A stretch of 64,000 nt of DNA from Ephydatia muelleri (Eukaryota > Porifera > Demospongiae > Spongillida > Spongillidae), in assembly GCA_013339895.1 (NCBI GenBank), contig JABACO010000003.1, positions 2,652,812 through 2,716,811 of the forward strand. The letters run 5' to 3'. Made by a program: the position numbers and the translations under genes. The notes under the pieces are model-generated. The model saw nothing but the letters and a program-made list of their open reading frames with translations, searched no databases and was not told where the DNA came from. This document shows positions 10,547 to 25,100 of this stretch, piece after piece (within the stretch, counting starts at the first letter, position 1; the number at the start of each line of letters is the position of its first letter).

Positions 10547-13500
10547 CTGGGAAAAACAGAGTGTGGTTTATTACACATACCATCAGATGGATGTACCAAC
10601 ATACCAAGCTGGTCCCCAGACACAGCTGGGAAATCATTTCCCTTGTCTCCTCTTACTCGTACTTCTTCTCCACTCTGTCTTCTGTCACTTCTCATATCTT
10701 CAATTGGAGCACCACCATAGCCACGTGCTGTGTTCAGACAAATTGTACCAACAAGAAACTATTACAAATATACAACAGGGGATCGACAAAACTAACGCTG
10801 AAGTTTTTTTTGGCAAAGTAAATTGCTTTTTAAAAAGATTCAGTAATGATGTTCTGTTTAAACAATCATATCTCCGTAACTATGAACGCTTTCACGTACT
10901 TCTTTTCACAATTTCAGATACTCAAACATGATTTTGAAAATAGGTACACACAAGCGTTCACTGCTACTGAGATATACTTGTTGCAATGAGCTATGACAAA
11001 ATGGCAGCCAGTCGTGAGTGCATAGTACACAATCCATATTTACTAACAAAGGCTCGCTTCTAGATCTATTAGGGATACAATCCTGCTTTTATTTTGGGTC
11101 AATCAAACGCTTATGCAATTCTGCCATTAAGGAGTGTATTACTGTGACATACTTGCTCATGCCATGGTAGCTTTTAAATAAGAGTCAGAAAATGGCAGTT
11201 ACAGAATATGCACCTATTGCAAAGGCTATGAATGCTGCAACTGATCAGAGGCTGAATATTTTTGAGCATTTAGAATTTCCTACAACTTTGTGAATCGCAA
11301 ACCAGGCGTTGGGTGACATAGCAAGTTTGTACAAAGTCTGAATCTCTATAAAGGGTGCTTCAATGAAGACATCCATGTGGACACATTATATACCTCCCAA
11401 TCACATCATGTACATGTGGTCCTCCGTACACATCATGTACATGTGGCCCTCCATACACATCATGTACATGTGGCCCTCTGTACACATCGTGCACACGTGG
11501 TCCTCCATACGCATCATGTACATGTGGTCCTCCATACAAATCATGTACATGTGGTACATCATGCAATGTGGCCCTCCATACACATCATGTACATGTGGTC
11601 CTCCATACACATCATGCAATGTGGCCCTCCATACACATCATGTACATGTGGTCCTCCATACACATCATGCAATGTGGCCCTCCATACACATCATGTACAT
11701 GTGACCCTCCATACACATCATGTACATGTGGTCCTCCATACACATCATGTACATGTGGCCTTCCATACACATCATGTACATGTGGTCCTCCATACACATC
11801 ATGTACATGTGGTCCTCCATACACATCATGCAATGTGGTCCTCCATACACATCATGTACATGTGGTCCTCCATACACATCATGCACATGTGGCCCTCCAT
11901 ACACATCATGCAATGTGGTCCTCCATACACATCATGTACATGTGGTCCTCCATACACATCATGCACATGTGGTCCTCCATACACATCATGTACATGTGAC
12001 CTTCCATACACATCATGTACATGTGACCCTCCATACACATCATGTACATGTGGTCCTCCATACACATCATGCAATGTGGTCCTCCATACACATCATGCAC
12101 ATGTGGCCCTCCATACACATCATGTACATGTGGCCCTCCATACACATCATGCACATGTGGTCCTCCATACACATCATGTACATGTGGCCCTCCATATACA
12201 TCATGTAGATGTGACCCTCCATACACATCATGTACATGTGGTCCTCCATACACATCATGCACACGTGGTCCTCCATACACATCATGTACATGTGGTCCTC
12301 CATACACATCATGTACATGTGGTCCTCCATACACATCATGTACATGTGGTCCTCCATACACATCATGCACATGTGGCCCTCCATACACATCATGTACATG
12401 TGGTCCTCCATACACATCATGCACACGTGGTCCTCCATACACATGATGTACATGTGGCCCTCCATATACATCATGTACATGTGGTCCTCCATACACATCA
12501 TGCACATGTGGTCCTCCATACACATCATATACATGTGACCTTCCATACACATCATGTACATGTGACCCTCCATACACATCATGTACATGTGGTCCTCCAT
12601 ACACATCATGCAATGTGGTCCTCCATACACATCATGCACATGTGGCCCTCCATACACATCATGTACATGTGGCCCTCCATACACATCATGCACATGTGGT
12701 CCTCCATACACATCATGTACATGTGGCCCTCCATATACATCATGTAGATGTGACCCTCCATACACATCATGTACTTGTGGTCCTCCATACACATCATGCA
12801 CACGTGGTCCTCCATACACATCATGTACATGTGGTCCTCCATACACATCATGTACATGTGGTCCTCCATACACATCATATACATGTGGTCCTCCATATAC
12901 ATCATGTACATGTGGTCCTCCATACACATCATGTACATGTGGTCCTCCATACACATCGTGTACATGTGGTCCTCCATACACATCATGTACATGTACATGT
13001 GGCCCTCCATACACATCATGTACATGTGGTCCTCCATACACATCATGTACATGTGGTCCTCCATACACATCATGTACATGTGGTCCTCCATATACATCAT
13101 GTACATGTGGTCTCCCATACACATCATGTACATGTGGTCCTCCATACACATCATGTACATGTACATGTGCCTTCCATACACATATGCGGTCTCCATACAC
13201 ATCAGATACATATGGCCCTCCATACACATCATGTACATGTCCATGTAGACACAACACTTGTACAAACCTTCTAGGTTCACCACTTCGTCTCTCAATTCTG
13301 TCTGTGATGAAGGTACTGCAAGATGATCAATATATGATTCCAGATGTATTTCAACACAGGATCCACGAGAATAGATCATATTTTGAGCAGAACTCACATT
13401 TTGAACAATTATATGAGGCTTAAATCATATCAAGCATCATGCAATCAGGTGGATTACTTGTCTGTAATAATATTCTGAGTCCTTTCGACAAATTAGAAAT

Positions 13501-16500
13501 TATTTGAAGGCACAATCCACATACAAGACAATGATGCATATTAAACACTTGCAGATTAATGACAACTCTAACCAAATAAAGGATAAGTTTTGAAGATGGA
13601 CTCTTTATTTTAGCCTGGTAGATACCCTTTCACAAAAATATTATTTATCAAATATATTTAAAAGTACGTTTAAAATATATCAAATATTTGAATTTAGGTA
13701 CTCAACCCTTTAACGTAATGTAAATATGTTTGCATCTATATTATTTGCTTAATCAGAGCCATCTATAAGCAAACTATGCACTAACTGACTTCAATATAAA
13801 GCTATAATCATTTTTAACCTGTCCTGTATAATAGCATGTACGTACATGTAACTCCATACACACCATACGTAAGTGGCATCAATACAACAGCATCCGCATA
13901 TTCCAGGTATTTCAAAATGAGGACAATGCTTTAAAACTAATATAACTCAATATTAAGATTAGTTATGAATCTAGTTCTAGTGTATATGCTCAAAATCCTG
14001 ACAGTGTTTGTTTGGTATGAAGCATACTGAACTGCATTTGGGCCACCAGCACTGTTTTGAGAATAGACTCTTTTCACAATTTAGCTTGGTCCATCCTGCT
14101 TCATTAAAATATACCACTACATTCAACTGTTGTTGTTGTTACTAGTTCATTGGATATCAATCAATACATATAAATAAATAGCAATATACTTCTAACATAT
14201 ACTGTATGTACACAAATTGTAAAGGGGGGGGGGGGGGGGGGGGTTAAAATACTGACCTGGCACTACAGGAGCTGCAAAAGTAGATGCTGCAAAATAAAGG
14301 AGAGGTTAATTGCATTTGCAGTACACACTTTGCAATAGCTCACCTCCCACTAGGTATGGCAGATAAGGTTCCAGTACCTTCCATTCATCTAAGGCAACAC
14401 TCTTCTTACCATTCATATCAATAATGTGTGTATACTTTTCAAGGAGGGCCTTCTTTAATATACACAGCTCTACCCTGGTGTCATTAGAGGGATCTGAGAT
14501 GTCTACAGGAGGGCAGGAGACCACCTCTAACACCTCTAGATGGGGACAAAACTCCTGGTGGGTCTTTTTAATAACTTCACAGACAGAGTGTGCTAGCTGT
14601 AGGTACTTGGGGTCTGTCTTGTTAGGAAAGGAAATAGTCAATGAGATGGATTGGAATGACTCACTCATCTCAACCATTGTGGCCACCCCTGTCTCACTAA
14701 GCCACATTAAACCCCTGCTCCACACATCACAGCGGCGATTAAAAGGATGGGAGTGGAGGGATGTGGTTTGTGCAGCTGGTAGTGCAAACTCAAGGGGCAG
14801 CCTATGAAGAAGGACATCATGAAAGCGTGGGGTGAAGAACTCATCGGTAGACTTAACAACCTCAGACCAACGGAAACTATTATGGAGAACCATGGCACTA
14901 CTTGGCCTATCAACACTGACGAGAGCTGGGATAAAGAGGAGGGGACCATTGCCAGAAATGGCTGAACCTTCAGGTGCCATATTTGTATCAATTTGAGATA
15001 TGTCCACTATTTGACCTATCTCAAAATGAACCATAAACTGAGTTATCATATCAACATTGTATTCAGGAAATGTGCTCTTAATAATTGCTGTGGGTATTAT
15101 TCCAGTATTGCTAGCGAGATGAGCATACTCCTTTAGAGATTGATGTGCAAACAAAGCTCCATTGACCTTCTTCAAGATGCTCTCTTTTTGAAGGACTACC
15201 CAGCTACAATGGGGATCTTCAAATGGGATAAAGACAATTAAACCCTTTTCTGACAGAGTTTTCAGAAGTGGGACAACAGCAGTGATGTCAGGATTAATGG
15301 CTTTATCCTGATCAGCCTCCAGACGTACAAGAAGATCAGATAGGGATATGGCATGCATGTCAGGAGGTAGCTTCTGCTTCAAGAAGGCTAGCATCAGGTG
15401 ACACATCATGGAGATTGGAGGAGACATACTTAGAACATCTTTATTTGTTCCGTACAGCAGATCTCTGAACTGCTCCATTCCTTCACTGTATATCTTTGTC
15501 AGGTTTACACCTATAACATCAACCAACTTTTGATGGCTAATCACCTTCCTAGCAATTAATCCTAAATGGCTCATATTCTCCTTCAGCTGTTCTGGTGTTA
15601 GTAGGTCTGCATGTGTGCCCACTACTATGACTGATGACTTCTGGGGACATTTGTGACACACACCATTAATCATAGTGGACCAGTAGTACACCTCCTTATT
15701 GATGACATCAGGGTTCTTCCTTAGGTCCTGCAGGAGAAGGAAGATGGCTGGACTGTCAAGGGAGATGGCCTCTAGACATGCAGAGTGGCATGAGAAGTAT
15801 TGATGATGTCCAGCCAAGTCATAGATGACCATGTTGCTGTAGGGACTGTCAACTTGATGCGGAATGATCCCAGCAGTGAGAGGTTCCACCACATTTTCTC
15901 GTCTAAATAGACGCTACAGAATTGAATCTTATAAACCACTATCACCAAAGGTGAATCAGTACATGCCAGTGGAAGAATGAAAACTACATTGGAGAACTAC
16001 TTGCCCCAAGAATGCCAATACTTACTCTCCTGCATGGTGTTTGATAAATGTGCAGAATCAGCAAGTCATGATCACAAAGTCTTGAACAACACTTGTGCAC
16101 CTGAATAACATTTCTACACCTATAAGTTACTGTACCAGCCTTGATATTCAGCACTGAACTGTTATTTGGTACACTATACGTATTACCAAGTGAGAACTTT
16201 AAACATGCTACATAAACTCAAAGTATTACATTGATGAAGACAGAGTATTATTATCCTTTTTGTTTTCTTACAATTAACTAATGTATCTGAGATACTGTAT
16301 ACCATCTCTGTTCTCCCCAAGTGTGAATGATACTTGTACCCACATTGTTATAACAGCTTTGTGGTCTGTTATTTGGTGCTATAATTATGATACAGTGAGA
16401 AGTTTGACTCTTACATCTTTCTGTCCATGAACAAACTACAGAAAATGAAGTGCATAAATTGTATTACCATGTACAGGTAAACTAAAAGAATCATAAGAAT

Positions 16501-19500
16501 ACATATTCCTACACCTACTTCACTGGGCTCTGATACTTGTATTGGAAATTCTTCAACAATATGGGGGGGGGGGGGGGGTTTCATGAACATAGAGATATGA
16601 ACCATTATGTTAAAAAGCATGTTTGATGTAAATAATCCATGTCTAATAAAAATACTAATCACTAAGAACAATTCTATCCTAAAATTAGTGGGTAGTTATT
16701 CCATCGAAACAGAGAATTAATAATTAATGCTACTGACACACTCCCTGTACACTTTGACAACATTTTTACACAGAATTCCGTACCACCCCATCTTCACTGG
16801 ACTGTAATTTGGTGCACTAAACAGTTTGCTGTATTATTGCCCACAGAAAAAGTTATTTTTTAAAATCTTAAGGTTTGGAGCATCAAGGTAAAGCTTTGTT
16901 AAAAATTAAGAAAATCGAGGTTCAGGTCTTACACCTCGACTATGAAAGTTCCTGTGTGATGTACAGCAAAAAAGAATATATGAATACAAAGCAAATTAAG
17001 TATGTATATTGGTACTCTAGCTGAAAAAAATGATTGTCAGTAAATAGTAATATTACAGCAAATCTTGAATAGCCACAATTTATAACTTGCATGAATACGT
17101 TTCCTAATGCCTGGGCATCACCAGTTGCTTGCATACTACTTGTTTTCATATCCTGTATTTCATTTCTAGGTTGCTGTACAATATTGCTAAGTAGTGTGTA
17201 GATTTAGGGGTATAGGTTGTTAGCATTGGCTAACAAATATATGAATAATCTCAGTATTCCTTAAAGGACGAGGAAAATGGAATGGACAAAAATGAAAAAA
17301 AAAAAAGTTTAGTTAGGGAAGGATGGCCTGGACAGGAATTATGTCCATAGAAGTATTGCGGAAATTAGATACCATGAATATGTATACAATTTGTATGGAC
17401 CATTTTTTTTAATTAATGCACCACACATAAACTTCCAATGGACGTAAGAATAATTCTCACATGAACATGAATTGCAGAATCACGTTCAAGACCAGAAGCT
17501 AATACTAACTGAACCAAATAAAATTAAAAGCACTTTGTATTCTGTCAATGTCCATAATTCCACAAATTACCAGAAATACTCCCCCCTTCCTCGCCCCCAA
17601 CAAAAAAGGCTCGTGTTTAAACGTCTGTATCTTCTTCGTAGTGAACGGTTCAAGTAGACGGAGAAGCGCACGTTTAGATACAGTCATTTTTTAGGTGGGC
17701 GGAGGGAGAGGTAGCGTATTTCTAGTACTTAACGGTACAAACAGTTCAATAGCATCACACATGCAATATTAAAACAAGTAACTAAAAGCATTCTCTATGA
17801 GAAAGTTAGGGCAATAGTGGTGTAAAAAGCAAGGAAACCAGGTCGTATCAGAAGAAAAATGTATTAGTCCTATATTTAGCACACAAACAATGCCGTCAAA
17901 TGTACTAAATATAGGACCATTACATGATACGACCTTGTTTCCTTGCTTTTTACACCACTATTGCCTTCAAATCCTACATGTCAGTGGCGACGGAACCGCT
18001 ACGGCCACTGCGGCCATGGCCGCACCACTTTTTACGGCTGAAATTAATAATTCATTAGTTATTAATTATAATTGTAACTCGATCGCGTATCGGCATTACC
18101 ACTTATTGTGTCAATTTGAGACAGCTGCTCGCTCTTCTTTTCAAGCAAGATGGATGCGAGTTCTAGTCAAAGTGTCAGTGACACTGACCACCAGCTCAGG
18201 GCGTTTCACTTTCCAAACGAGAGTTTGGCAAGAAAAGTGCTGTGAGAAGAAGTTTTCAAACAGCCTGGTTTGACAAGTGGCCGTGGCTACATTATCGTGA
18301 GGAAAATGACAGCGTGTCATGTTACACGTGCTTGAAGGCAAAGTTGGAGAAAAAGCTGTCATGGGCTGCAAATGCTGATGCAGCAAAGGGTTACACAAAC
18401 TGGAAAGATGCCACTGTCAGATTCTCAGCGCATGAAGCATCGAGTTGTCACAAAGAAGCGGTCTTGAAAGTTACAACTCTACCAGCATCAACCCCTGATG
18501 TTGCAATGTGCCTTTCCTCCCAGCATCAAAAAGATTGCTTGGAGCGTCGCCAATTTTTCTTAAAAATATTATCCAATGTCCGGTTTCTAGCACGTCAAGG
18601 ATTGCCATTCAGGGGACACGGAGACGAAAGTGAATCAAATTTCACTCAGTTGTTAAGACTACGAGGGGAAGATGATCACAGAATTGGACAGTGGATCAAG
18701 AAACAGACGGACAAATATACATAGTCCGATATTCAGAATGAAATTCTTACTGTGATGGCAAAGATGGTTCTCCGTGACCTTACTTCTTCTATTCAATCTG
18801 CACCCTTTATTTCTATCATGATTGACGAAACAACAGACGAATCAAATAAGGAACAGGTGGTTATATGTTTTCGTTGGGTGGACGACGAGTTAGATGTTCA
18901 TGAAGACTTTATCGGGCTGTATGAAACAGAATCAATTATCCACGGTGTGTTAAATAGGCTAAATATTTCCATCACTAAACTGAGAGGTCAATGCTACGAT
19001 GATTTTGTTCGTTCATAGCAATTTGACTGATAAAATCAATTTAGTGGAGCTAAGTAATGAATTTATTCGCGGTTCCGAACACCGCCAGACATTGTTTGGC
19101 AAGTTTACGTTAACTGATTAAGACTTCTATACTGTACATGTATGATTTGTACATAACTAGATACATCTGTCATGTTTGCGCGTATAATATTATGCATGCT
19201 CATCTATTATTCATTGGCCGCACCACTTTATAATAGCTTCCGTCGCCGCTGCATGTATATGCCACCAACTTTCTCATAGATAACGTTTTTAGTTACTTAT
19301 TTCATTGATTTTTGCTTATAACCGATAATGCCCCCATCCCCCCTCCACCTCGCGCGTGTGTAGCATGCCATGCCGCCCCATTACGAATAAAGGTACCGCC
19401 GGTTAACAATTGACTTTAATTAATAACCAAAAGATCTGGGAACGCTACGCGAGTCTGGGAACGAGAGTACGCCTAGATGATAGACCCCTCCGCCTCGTCC

Positions 19501-22151
19501 TCCACGTTCCCCATGTCCACGTCTGGCTCTTTCTCCACGTCTGCCTCTTTCTCCACGTCTGCCTCTTTCTCCACGTCCACCTCGTCCGCTTCGTCCATCC
19601 CCTCCCCCTCGTCTTCTGCCTCCTCCTCTATCTCTTGTTCCTCCTTTCGGCCTCGTCCACCTCCACGTCTGCCAGCACCGTACGTCTCTACCCTCGTCAC
19701 CATCTCCTCCACCGCCGCCCTTCACCTCCTTCGCCTCCACCACCATGAGCTCCTCTCCTCCTTCATCACTGCTTTCACCACCACTATCACGAGCTCCTCC
19801 ATTCATGGGGATTAGGTCTCTCACGTCGTTTTCAGTTAGTTCCATGGGTGACCCAAGTGATGTGAGCATAGCTTTAGGAATCACTCATATATAGCCTGAT
19901 TGTAAAGTGCATATGACCAAAGATTAAAGGGCTGGACATGAGCTGTTTGAAGTGGAACTAATTACTAATATTCTAGTGTGCTAGGAAAAGGATGGACCCG
20001 AGCTTGTTTGAAGTGGAACTAAATATTCAAGTGTGCCAGGACATGAGGTGATTGAAGTGGAACTAATATATAGCTCTGCTTGATAGCTTTTGCGTTCAGC
20101 GGTCCGCTGCTTTTCAGGCTCTGCTTGTAGTGTGCCCGTAAATGAAGTTTGTACCGATCATTCTGACAGTGCAACAGTAAAATGGGTAGTCTATGTATAG
20201 TAGCATATCCCTTACATCACTACATCTCATCACAACCTGATATGTTGTGATGATCATAGTGTAAGCAATGTATTCGAGGCAACAGAGATCCTATTATATA
20301 CTTCGTACCTGAACTATTGTGCACATGCACCTCAAGGACTATATATATTGTTATTTTTCTGTATAAATTAGTCTTGTCCTGTAAGTTGCTTGCTGTACTA
20401 TTATACTGCTTATCAGACATGTTACATTAGTGTTCTTTATTGTGCAATGCCTACAGTTTCAACTAATAAAATAAAATACACGCATCCCATTGTAGTACGA
20501 TCATGTGTATTCACAAAATGCTCTATAATTATTTCAGATGGTGGGCTTTAATATTGTGATGAATTTTATTCTCCTGACCACTAGAGAATGTGTCCTAACC
20601 CAAAATAGGTTAGTACAGAGTTTAAATTGGCTTGCCAAAAGTCAAAAACCCTGCATATCAGGTGTGGATGCAATTGATGTAATAGACCCTTCCCTTTAAG
20701 AAGAACTCCGGACGTGACATCACTAATCAACGTACTTCACGAATTGGGTTAAGTATACGTTAATGAGTGATGTCACGTCCGGAGTTCTTAAAGGGAAGGG
20801 TCTATTGTCTTGAACTATGTTATTTCCCATTCTTGATTTACAGCTGGAGGGTTATTGATGATTGCAGTGCACATCAAGTGTATCTGTATGCACTTACTTT
20901 AGACATCACAGTTATTACCAGATAGTGGTTACATCCTGATCAATAAAGCACTATTTCTTGTTTTCATGCACACAAAGGGTACAGTAAAATCATGCACTAC
21001 AGTACATTGGGTACAGAGGTCAGTGGAGTTCAGGGAATTATATATGAAGGCAAAATTATGACCTACATGTACATGCATGGTGGTTTAATTTTATGGGGAA
21101 CAGCACACACATTATTGGTACTCTATAATACCAGATTAGTAGTAAAAGAAATCTGATTAGTCATCTTTTGGAAAATGCAATGGATATCACACAATTCATT
21201 CTTACATTTGTAAAACGAGTTGCTCTTGGCTTTGAAATGTTAATGATGGCCTTCAATTAGAACAAGAATACATAGCTTAGGCATATGAGAAGTAAAAATG
21301 TATAACATAATACACAAAGTTACTCAAGACATTGCAGGCAATGATTGCAGACAAACTACATGCATATTTAGCCATGTGCACATGCATCGTATTTATAGAT
21401 GTACCAGTTATATACTGGATACATTCAAAACTGGTTAGCTGAGAACATTATTTCCATGCAAGTAAACACATGATTAATATTGTCACTGTTGAACATCTAA
21501 AACTTGCATACAAATTTACATTACCTGAGTCAGTGTACTCTTCCCAGCCCCTGAATGTCCACATAAAACAACCTTTCCATAGGAATGAGCAGGAAAGTCA
21601 CTGCACGTTTTCAGCACCTGATTGAACACATGGAGGTATTCATACCCCGCATCCATCATGGCCGTACGTCCTTGATTGTTCTTAAGGTTGACATCAATAC
21701 CAGGATGGACCAGGAGTGTTCTTACACAGCTGATCTGGTCCATCTCTTTAGCCCGTTTATCACTAACCACCAAATGCAGAGCAGTATCACCAGACTAGTG
21801 GTAGAAACAATGAATGAACATTCAGTCACTAAATGCTTCTTGTATACATCAATACAGGTATAAAAAAGCCCTTCCTTGTACTTCAGGAGCTACAGGTCAG
21901 CAAAATACTACACCAAAAATGCCATAGAATTAACACCTCTGCCATGGGATACATGCTCCTACAATCTATCTATACGGCAAAGTATTTATGGTGCAAAAGC
22001 AACAAGACAAGGTTCATGTTACAGTGTGGGTTGATAGAATGGTACAAGGAAAAAGTCCTATATATTGCAACTAATGCTTTCCTTGTCTGAAAATATATTT
22101 GCAACATATAGGACGTTTTGGTACATTGTACCGTAAAGTACCGCGTACAAG

Positions 22152-22186
<35 letters not shown>

Positions 22187-25100
22187 CCCCCAACGTGAGA
22201 CCCTGAAAAAAATGGCTAGTTTTTGTAACGATCGTATCTCCTGAACCATAAACTTTGCGACCTACCTTTTTCAAAGTCTTGTTGTACTACCATTCCTTTC
22301 CTGAAATAATATCCTGTTTGGAATCGCATTGACATGCTTCATGAAAAACAAGGTCTGAAAACATACCTGGTTCAGAACAACCATATCATTTGAACCGCTC
22401 ATCTCCAAACATGGAATTTCGGTGCACAAACAGCGTTCAACACATGCGTTATTGTTCCATTTACCTTGTAATTTCTCGCAGTAAACATTAACAACATAGT
22501 CAGTCCACATTGCTCCACCATTTCTTTTTTCCATTGACCAGCCAAGGCCCCATCCCAAACCATGTCTGCACGACATATTTGGAATGGAAATCGGGGGGAG
22601 AGCGCTAATGAGATCGCATTCATAGCCCTGCTAAACTGAATTTCCTATTCATAGCTGCATCTGTGTACACTCTTGTCTGCACTCTGAATGTAACTGTCGC
22701 TTCATTTACAGCTCTCATTTGTGAGGTAATGTCGTGCAGACATGGTTCGGAATGGGGCCTAGGTTGGTCAATGGAAAAAAGAAATGGCGGAGCGATGTGG
22801 ACTGACTACGTTGTTAATGTTTACTGCGAGAAATTACAAGGTAAATGGAACAAAAACTTGCCGCATGTGTTGAACGCTGTTTGTACGATATATACACCGA
22901 AATTCCGTGTTTGGAGATGAGCGGTTCAAACGATATGGCTGTTCTGAACCAGGTATGTTTTCAGACCTTGTTTTTCGTGAGGCATGTCGATCCGATTCCA
23001 AACAGGATATTATTTCAGGAAAGGAATGGTAGTACAACAAGACTTTGAAAAAGGTAGGTCGCAACATTTATGGTTCAGGAGATACGATCGTTACAAAACT
23101 AGCTATTTATTTCAGGGTCTCACGTTGGGGGCGGAGGGGGGGGGGGTCTTGTACGTGGTACTTTACGGTATTAAACCCACACTGTACCATGAGTTTATGA
23201 CTATTTTCTACTACACACATGCTAAGTGTACTTATTTCGAGATGCACAGTTGAAGAATTATGGCTGTCCCGAACCAGACTTGTTCATGTACGTTGTTATT
23301 ACTGAATCACGAGAGGGCCAAGCAAATTTAGTATTTCAGGAAAGAAATGGAATTACAATATGTGTTTAAAAAGAGTGTGGCTTGGAACTTATAGTATGGA
23401 TCTCAAGAAACATTCAAAAACATGCCATTAGTCAAGATGGGGAGGGGGGGGGGGGGGGGCGGGGGGTTTAGAGTAGTGCACGAATTAGAGAGCCCATGTG
23501 CAGTGACACTAATAGTCGACAGTGTGGCAGCCTGCTGGTTAGGCCCACAGCTGTTTGCTCTCATTGAAATTGTAGAAATTAGGCCCTATGCCCCAAAATT
23601 TGGAAACTGATGTTTCGATAGTCACATAGCAACGAGCCAGACAACCGATGCCCTTTGGAACGCGCTATACATAAAGCACAAAGTACAATAAACACCTACA
23701 AACCTTAGAGAATCACCTATGAACGTCGGGACCAACGTGCAACGACTGATCGTTCTGGTCAGGGGCTGATCCAGGGGGGGGGGGGGGGGGGGGGGAGGAT
23801 AGCGCCCCCCACCCCTTATATTAATTGTAATTTCTGATTCAAAGACTATTCACAATTGCCATCCAACGGGAGAAATGCAGGTTCCGTTTTAAGATGATGA
23901 GTTTTTTTGTGTGTGTGACGTGAATATTATTGTATGTTAATGTGTATAAAAATAAGCCGCCACAAAATCTAAATAGACCCTTCCCTTTAAGAAGAACTCC
24001 AGATGTGTAAGTTAGTCTAACTATGACCAGCTTCAAAGCATGCACAGTGTGTGTTGTTCACTGAGTGGGGAGCAGCACATCACGATCTGGAAGTTCGTCT
24101 TGAAGGCTCCTCCTCCTTTGTCCCCCCCCCTAGTATTATCCAGAATTATTATCCAGATCCCACTAGCTAGTATAACGCAATTGTGCCAGATCAGCCTGCC
24201 AGATCTGTGGCAACTTAATGGGTCATGTAATCAATCAGTGTTGCATAAACCAGTGACCAGCCATTCTCCTTCAATAGCTCAACAACCTATTGGATCATGT
24301 CTGGATTGAACATCAGATGAGCTCAGTCCTCAAAGCACCATACACCAGAAGGTAGTGGGAAGGAAATGGCGCAAGTTCTACTTTTAGGCTTTTTCCTACA
24401 GCCTCCCTAGAGGCATGGTGCATTCCCTTCTCACACGCCAGGGCGCTTCCTGCTGCTTTCAGCCACGTGAGAAGACATTAACATCTCATTTGACAGCTAT
24501 GTTATACAATGCTTTATACCTCCTAGGTGCTTGTATCTTTTTACAGATTATTGTAAGGCCTGCTATACTCTGCTGGTCCAATTGTTTTCTCAGCAGAGAT
24601 GCCAGCCACCTTTAGCAAGGCCCTCCATTTCTCATCTCCTAGCGAGAGCACTTCGTTTTGAAAGAGTGCAGATGGCCCCCCATCACTTCGAATGGCCTTT
24701 TTGACTTGAGGTTGGTTCTTGCATAACACACAGCTGTGATTGGTTTGTGATAGCACATGCATGTCATTGGCTAGGCAGAGTGGTAGAGAACTTTGAGTGT
24801 TTTTGACATTGAATACACATGAGTTTCCCCCAGAAGTAAGTTACTAGGATGATGACCCTCTTTAGTAACCCAGCTGCTGTTGTTATTTTGCTTCATGCAG
24901 AGTGTAAGCAACTGAAAATTTGTGTCTGCATAAACTCTAGCCCTCATGTCTGTATTACAGCTCCTACAGTGTACCACAACATCGTTTAATAAACTTAATA
25001 CCAAGTCCAAAGCTAGTTGAAGGAGTGGCAGAATGTCTGTTTCGGTATTAAACAATCTGGTGTGCCCTTTACGTGTTGACATCTTGGTCCCACTGATACA

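Larger units (their letters stand above)
17773..19310. mobile_element. Foldback element (copy 1), split by a hAT insertion
   Basis: The left arm (about 17,773-17,855) and right arm (about 17,925-17,976 continuing at 19,257-19,310) are inverted copies, including GTAAAAAGCAAGGAAAC and GAGAAAGTT. The loop has two inverted copies of CTAAATATAG. The right arm is interrupted between 17,981 and 19,252 by the hAT element. An uninterrupted relative lies at 52,615-52,915. Confidence 0.75.

Noticed and set aside
11399..13246. CRISPR-like appearance of the array
   Set aside because: There are no unique spacers: adjacent units are near-identical over their full length, as in a minisatellite, and the host is an animal.
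11360..13423. Many long ORFs on both strands (up to ~456 codons), His- or Met-rich
   Set aside because: They are translations of a 27-bp tandem repeat whose unit is a multiple of three, so every frame stays open; frames change at 26-bp units and no splice signals or family match exist.
14424..14807. Plus-strand ORF of 127 codons
   Set aside because: Shadow of the minus-strand ROC-COR exon, which has clear domain motifs.
16026..16100. Possible missing ROC exon (acceptor TTATTCAG, donor AGGAGA|GTAAGT)
   Set aside because: It is phase 0/0, whereas phase 0 in and 2 out is required, and the residues show no ROC character.
22271..22920. Two related ~100-codon ORFs on opposite strands, considered as a divergent gene pair
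   Set aside because: They are the mirrored arms of one foldback element, so they are counted as an element and not as two genes.
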